Shown here one piece after another: positions 37,874-41,064 of a DNA stretch of 41,064 nt (position 1 is the first letter of the stretch; every line of letters starts with the position of its first letter). The stretch is taken from assembly GCF_029543105.1 (NCBI RefSeq), contig NZ_JARQXB010000025.1, positions 1 to 41,064 of the forward strand, written 5' to 3'. The notes beneath the pieces are model-generated. The model saw only the letters and a list, made by a program, of their open reading frames with translations. It was not told the DNA's origin and made no database searches. The position numbers and the translations under genes are program-made. The stretch comes from Stenotrophomonas sp. HITSZ_GD. Its GTDB lineage: Bacteria > Pseudomonadota > Gammaproteobacteria > Xanthomonadales > Xanthomonadaceae.

Positions 37874-38692
37874 ATGAGCTCACTTGCGGGCAAGACCCTC
37901 TTCATCACCGGCGCCTCGCGCGGGATCGGCCTGGCCATCGCCCTGCGCGCGGCGCGCGATGGCGCCAACGTGGCGATCGCGGCCAAATCCTCGGTGCCCA
38001 ATCCCAAGCTGCCCGGCACCATCCACAGCGCGGCCGAGGCGGTGAACGCCGCCGGCGGGCAGGGGCTGGCGCTCAAGTGCGACATCCGCGAGGAGGACCA
38101 GGTGCAGGCCGCGGTGGCCGCCACGGTGGACACCTTCGGCGGCATCGACATCCTGGTCAACAACGCCAGCGCGATCTGGCTGCGCGGTGCGCTCGACACG
38201 CCGATGAAGCGCTTCGACCTGATGCAGCAAGTCAACGCGCGTGGCAGCTTCCTGTGCGCGCAGGCCTGCCTGCCGCACCTGCTGCAGGCGCCGAACCCGC
38301 ACATCCTCACGCTGGCGCCGCCGCCCTCGCTGGATCCCAAGTGGTGGGCGCCGCACACCGGCTACACGCTGGCGAAGATGGGCATGAGCTTGGTCACCCT
38401 CGGCCTGGCCGGTGAGTTCGGCCCGCGGGGCGTGGCGGTCAATGCGCTGTGGCCGCGCACGCTGATCGCCACCGATGCGCTGAACATGATTCCCGGCGTG
38501 GACCTGCGCAACGCCCGGCGCCCGGAGATCATCGCCGATGCGGCGCACGCGGTGCTCACGCGGCCGGCCGCCGGCTTCAGCGGCCAGTTCCTGATCGACG
38601 ACGAAGTGCTGGCCCAGGCCGGCATCACCGACCTGTCGGGCTATGCGGTGGACCCGGCCGCGCCGCTGCTGCCGGACCTATTCCTCGATTAG
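37874..38692 (+). CDS. Short-chain dehydrogenase/reductase, HSDL2-like
   Basis: The 272-residue SDR has the cofactor motif TGASRGIG (12-19), NNAS, and the active-site pair in GYTLAKMGMSLVTLGLAGEF (Tyr-x3-Lys). Its overall form (PHILTLAPPPSLDPKWWAPH) matches the HSDL2/SCP-type SDR family. The canonical catalytic Ser position looks like Ala (LAPP where relatives have SPP). The substrate is unknown. ATG 37874 (MSSLAGKTL) fits the family; ATG 37859 is in frame, and neither has a good ribosome-binding site. It overlaps the channel gene tail to tail by 4 bases. Confidence 0.9.
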   Translation: MSSLAGKTLFITGASRGIGLAIALRAARDGANVAIAAKSSVPNPKLPGTIHSAAEAVNAAGGQGLALKCDIREEDQVQAAVAATVDTFGGIDILVNNASAIWLRGALDTPMKRFDLMQQVNARGSFLCAQACLPHLLQAPNPHILTLAPPPSLDPKWWAPHTGYTLAKMGMSLVTLGLAGEFGPRGVAVNALWPRTLIATDALNMIPGVDLRNARRPEIIADAAHAVLTRPAAGFSGQFLIDDEVLAQAGITDLSGYAVDPAAPLLPDLFLD

Positions 38693-39576
38693 CCCACCGG
38701 TGGCAACGGATTGAGCGGCGCGGGCAACTGCGTACCGCAGCGGCGGCAGAACAGCGCATCGCGGTCGTGGCCTTCCAGGCCGCATTCGGGGCAGCCCCGG
38801 TTGTCGTGGCGATGCGCATCCTCGGCCTCGCGCAGGCTGCTGGCCAGTTCGGCGGTGTAGATGCCCGTGGGCACGGCGATGATGCTGTAGCCGATCAGGA
38901 TCAGCGCCGAGGTCACGAAGCGGCCCAAAGTGGTCTGCGGCACCACGTCGCCGAAACCGACGGTGGCCATGGTCACGATGGCCCAGTACATGCTGGTGGG
39001 AATGCTGGTGAAGCCGTTCTTCGGCCCTTCGATCACGTACATCAGCGCGCCAGCGATCACCGTGATGGTGAGTACCGTGAACAGGAACACCAGCACCTTG
39101 CGGCGGCTGCGCCACAGCGACTGCATGAGGATGCCGCTTTCCTCCACGTAGCGGGTGAGCTTGAGGATGCGGAACAGGCGCAGGATGCGCAGCACGCGCA
39201 CCACCAGCAGGCTCTGCGCGCCGGGGATGAAGAACGACAGGTAGGTGGGCAAGATCGAGGCCAGGTCGATGATGCCCCAGATGCTCACCGCGTAGCGCAG
39301 CGGCCGTTTCACCACCGCCAGGCGCAACACGTATTCGGCGGTGAAGGCGATGGTGAAGATCCATTCGACCACGTAGAACCAGTTGGCCCAGCGGTTGTGG
39401 ATCCACTGCACGCTGTCGATCATCACCACCAGGATGCTGGCGAGGATGGCGTAGATCAGCAGCAGGTCGAAATTGCGTTCCGGCGCGCTGTCGTGGCGGT
39501 AGATGATGTCGAACCAGCGTCGCCGCCAGCCGGTGTCGGTGGCCGGGTTGAGCTGCGGGTCGGAGAACGGTCGCAT
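38689..39576 (-). CDS. Voltage-gated-type potassium channel with C-terminal zinc ribbon
   Basis: The 295-residue inner-membrane protein has six membrane segments, an arginine-rich S4 (VRVLRILRLFRILKLTR, about 126-142), and the K+ selectivity filter TVGFGD (205-210) between S5 and S6. A short cytoplasmic tail carries CPECG...FCRRCG (Cys 262, 265, 277, 280), a zinc-ribbon pattern. It should form a tetrameric, voltage-sensitive K+ channel like KvAP or Kch. ATG 39576 is used; ATG 39585 is in frame. Its stop overlaps the end of the convergent dehydrogenase. Confidence 0.93.
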   Translation of the reverse strand: MRPFSDPQLNPATDTGWRRRWFDIIYRHDSAPERNFDLLLIYAILASILVVMIDSVQWIHNRWANWFYVVEWIFTIAFTAEYVLRLAVVKRPLRYAVSIWGIIDLASILPTYLSFFIPGAQSLLVVRVLRILRLFRILKLTRYVEESGILMQSLWRSRRKVLVFLFTVLTITVIAGALMYVIEGPKNGFTSIPTSMYWAIVTMATVGFGDVVPQTTLGRFVTSALILIGYSIIAVPTGIYTAELASSLREAEDAHRHDNRGCPECGLEGHDRDALFCRRCGTQLPAPLNPLPPVG

Positions 39577-39661
39577 GGCGGGCATTGTGCCTGACCGGCG
39601 ATCCCCCGCGCCCGCCCCGAATGCGCGAGAATGCGCCACTTTCCCGTGACCTTCCGCCGCC

Positions 39662-40885
39662 ATGACCGAGCACACCGACCAGCTGCTGAACCTCTCCCAC
39701 TACTACCTGCCGGTGTACCGCCCGCGCCAGGTGGTGCTGGAGCGCGGCCAGGGCGTGCGGCTGTGGGACAGCGAAGGCCGCCAGTACCTGGACCTGGCCG
39801 CGGGCATCGCGGTGTGCGGGCTGGGCCACAACGATCCGGACCTGCATGCGGCGCTGGTGGAACAGGCCGGCAAGCTCTGGCACACGAGCAACGTGTTCTA
39901 CAGCGAGCCGCCGCTGCGGCTGGCCGAGGAACTGGTGGCCGCCTCGCGCTTTGCCGAGCGGGTGTTCCTGTGCAATTCGGGCGCGGAGGCCAACGAGTGC
40001 GCGATCAAGCTGGTGCGCAAGTGGGCCAGCGGCCAGGGCCGCCCGCCGCAGCAGCGCGTGATCGTGACCTTCCGCGGCAGTTTCCACGGCCGCACGCTGG
40101 CGGCGGTGACGGCGGGCGCGCAGCCGAAGTACCAGGAAGGCTACGAGCCGCTGCCCGGCGGTTTCCGCTACTGCGATTTCAACGACGAGACGCAGCTGGA
40201 AGCGGCGATGGCCGCCGGCGACGTGGCGGCGGTGATGCTGGAGCCGGTGCAGGGCGAGGGCGGGGTGATGCCGGCCAAGCCGGGTTTCCTGCGCCGCGTG
40301 CGCGAGCTGTGCGACCACCATGGCGCGCTGATGGTGCTGGACGAGATCCAGGCGGGCATGGGGCGCACGGGCACGTTGTTCGCGTTCTGGCAGGACGAGG
40401 CGACGCCGGACATCGTCACCCTGGCCAAGGCGCTGGGGGGCGGTTTCCCGATCGGCGCGTGCCTGGCGGGGCCGAAGGTGGCCGAGACGATGCAGTTCGG
40501 GGCGCACGGCACGACGTTCGGCGGCAATCCGCTGGCGGCGGCGGTGGCGCGGGTGGCGTTGCGCAAGCTGGGTTCGCCGCAGATCGCAGGCAATGTGTCG
40601 CGGCAGTCGGCGGCGTTGCGCGCGGGGCTGGAGAAGCTGGGCGCGGAGACGGGGGTGTTTTCGCAGGTGCGCGGGCGCGGGCTGATGCTCGGCGCGGTGC
40701 TGGCGCCCGCCTATGCGGGGCAGGCCGGGGCCATCCTGGATGCCGCGGCCGCGGAAGGGTTGCTGGCGCTGCAGGCCGGGCCGGATGTGCTGCGCTTCGT
40801 GCCGGCGCTGAACATCACCGATGCCGAGGTGGCGGAGGGGCTCGAGTTGCTGGGGCGGGCTGTGGCGCGTTGGCGGAAGGGTTGA
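39662..40885 (+). CDS. argD: Acetylornithine aminotransferase
   Basis: ArgD is a PLP enzyme of arginine synthesis that transaminates N-acetylglutamate semialdehyde (and often succinyl-diaminopimelate precursors). The 407-residue class III aminotransferase has YLDLAAGIAVCGLGH, VFLCNSGAEANECAIK, VTFRGSFHGRTLA, MVLDEIQAGMGRTG and the PLP lysine K256 in TLAKALGGGFPIGA. Length is normal. ATG 39662 matches homology, with only a weak ribosome-binding site. Ornithine/GABA aminotransferases are relatives; the short N-terminus favours ArgD. Other arg genes are not nearby. Confidence 0.92.
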   Translation: MTEHTDQLLNLSHYYLPVYRPRQVVLERGQGVRLWDSEGRQYLDLAAGIAVCGLGHNDPDLHAALVEQAGKLWHTSNVFYSEPPLRLAEELVAASRFAERVFLCNSGAEANECAIKLVRKWASGQGRPPQQRVIVTFRGSFHGRTLAAVTAGAQPKYQEGYEPLPGGFRYCDFNDETQLEAAMAAGDVAAVMLEPVQGEGGVMPAKPGFLRRVRELCDHHGALMVLDEIQAGMGRTGTLFAFWQDEATPDIVTLAKALGGGFPIGACLAGPKVAETMQFGAHGTTFGGNPLAAAVARVALRKLGSPQIAGNVSRQSAALRAGLEKLGAETGVFSQVRGRGLMLGAVLAPAYAGQAGAILDAAAAEGLLALQAGPDVLRFVPALNITDAEVAEGLELLGRAVARWRKG

Positions 40886-40907
40886 AGGTTTAGGGTGTTT
40901 TTTTGTG

Positions 40908-40931
40908 GGGCGGCCGTTGGCCGCCCTTTTT
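40908..40931 (+). terminator. Rho-independent terminator of argD
   Basis: GGGCGGCC (40908-40915) and GGCCGCCC (40919-40926) pair over 8 bp with a 3-base loop, followed by five T and GTTTGCTCG. It starts 22 bases past the argD stop and has the same stem as the leuB terminator at the other window end. Confidence 0.9.
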
Positions 40932-40992
40932 GTTTGCTCGTGCGCCTTTTTGGGATGGTTGGCCTTCGATGTGGGTCGGCTTGCAGGTATTT

Positions 40993-41064
40993 GTGCACGG
41001 CCTGCGGGGGCTGGGCCCTTTCGGGACACGCCGTGAACCCATCCATGGGGGCTCGTAGGCGACA
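40993..41064. repeat. GTAG palindromic repeat, copy R3 (cut by the window end)
   Basis: This is the inverted counterpart of bases 15-86, with one mismatch seen by eye. It ends in GTAGGCGACA, the left arm of the palindrome, and the right arm would lie beyond the window. Weaker similarity to the start block extends inwards to the terminator (ACATCGAAGGCC, GGGCGGCC stem). Confidence 0.88.

Overview
The window is a GC-rich chromosomal stretch that looks like the Xanthomonadaceae/Lysobacteraceae. Grounds: the gene order ilvC-ilvG-ilvM-ilvA-leuA-leuC-leuD-leuB, paired TonB-dependent receptors, a PPi-dependent phosphofructokinase, a short adenylate kinase and GTAG-type palindromic repeats. The genus cannot be fixed by eye (Lysobacter, Luteimonas or Pseudoxanthomonas-like). 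No rRNA, tRNA, CRISPR array, transposase or phage gene was seen. The two ends are near-identical inverted copies of one repeat, so this is probably a contig that broke at a dispersed repeat.

Layout. (1) 150-10382, minus strand: one branched-chain amino-acid operon (ilvC, ilvG, ilvM, ilvA, leuA, a frameshifted methyltransferase, leuC, leuD, leuB). Its genes are joined by start/stop overlaps, and two very small ORFs lie at junctions. It is headed by a classical attenuator: a 42-codon leader peptide with a run of Leu/Val/Ile/Thr codons, a pairing segment and a terminator. The leader appears to be read from a leaderless mRNA. (2) 10799-12535: periplasmic gamma-glutamyltransferase. (3) 12536-13266: repeats and a terminator. 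(4) 13267-16062: a TonB-dependent receptor, divergent from thiC, which sits behind a TPP riboswitch. (5) 18545-25124: a three-gene module made of a membrane winged-helix/beta-propeller regulator, an AraC-family regulator and a second TonB-dependent receptor. A recurring ATTCGGCAAA-type motif lies in front of all three.

(6) 25205-32625: an HDOD protein with a dead receiver domain, then pyrophosphate genes: soluble pyrophosphatase (ppa), proton-pumping pyrophosphatase (hppA), an unknown periplasmic protein and PPi-dependent phosphofructokinase (pfp), with adk divergent from pfp. (7) 33063-40885: mpl (murein recycling), a LON-domain protein, a DedA/PAP2/LssY membrane fusion, a small kinase, a short-chain dehydrogenase, a voltage-gated-type potassium channel and argD, ending in a terminator and the flanking repeat.

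Points most worth following up: the ilv attenuator; the two translationally coupled small ORFs; the methyltransferase inside the leucine operon; the shared operator-like motif of the regulator/receptor module; the PPi gene neighbourhood; and the family of repeats that pairs a terminator with a GTAG palindrome.
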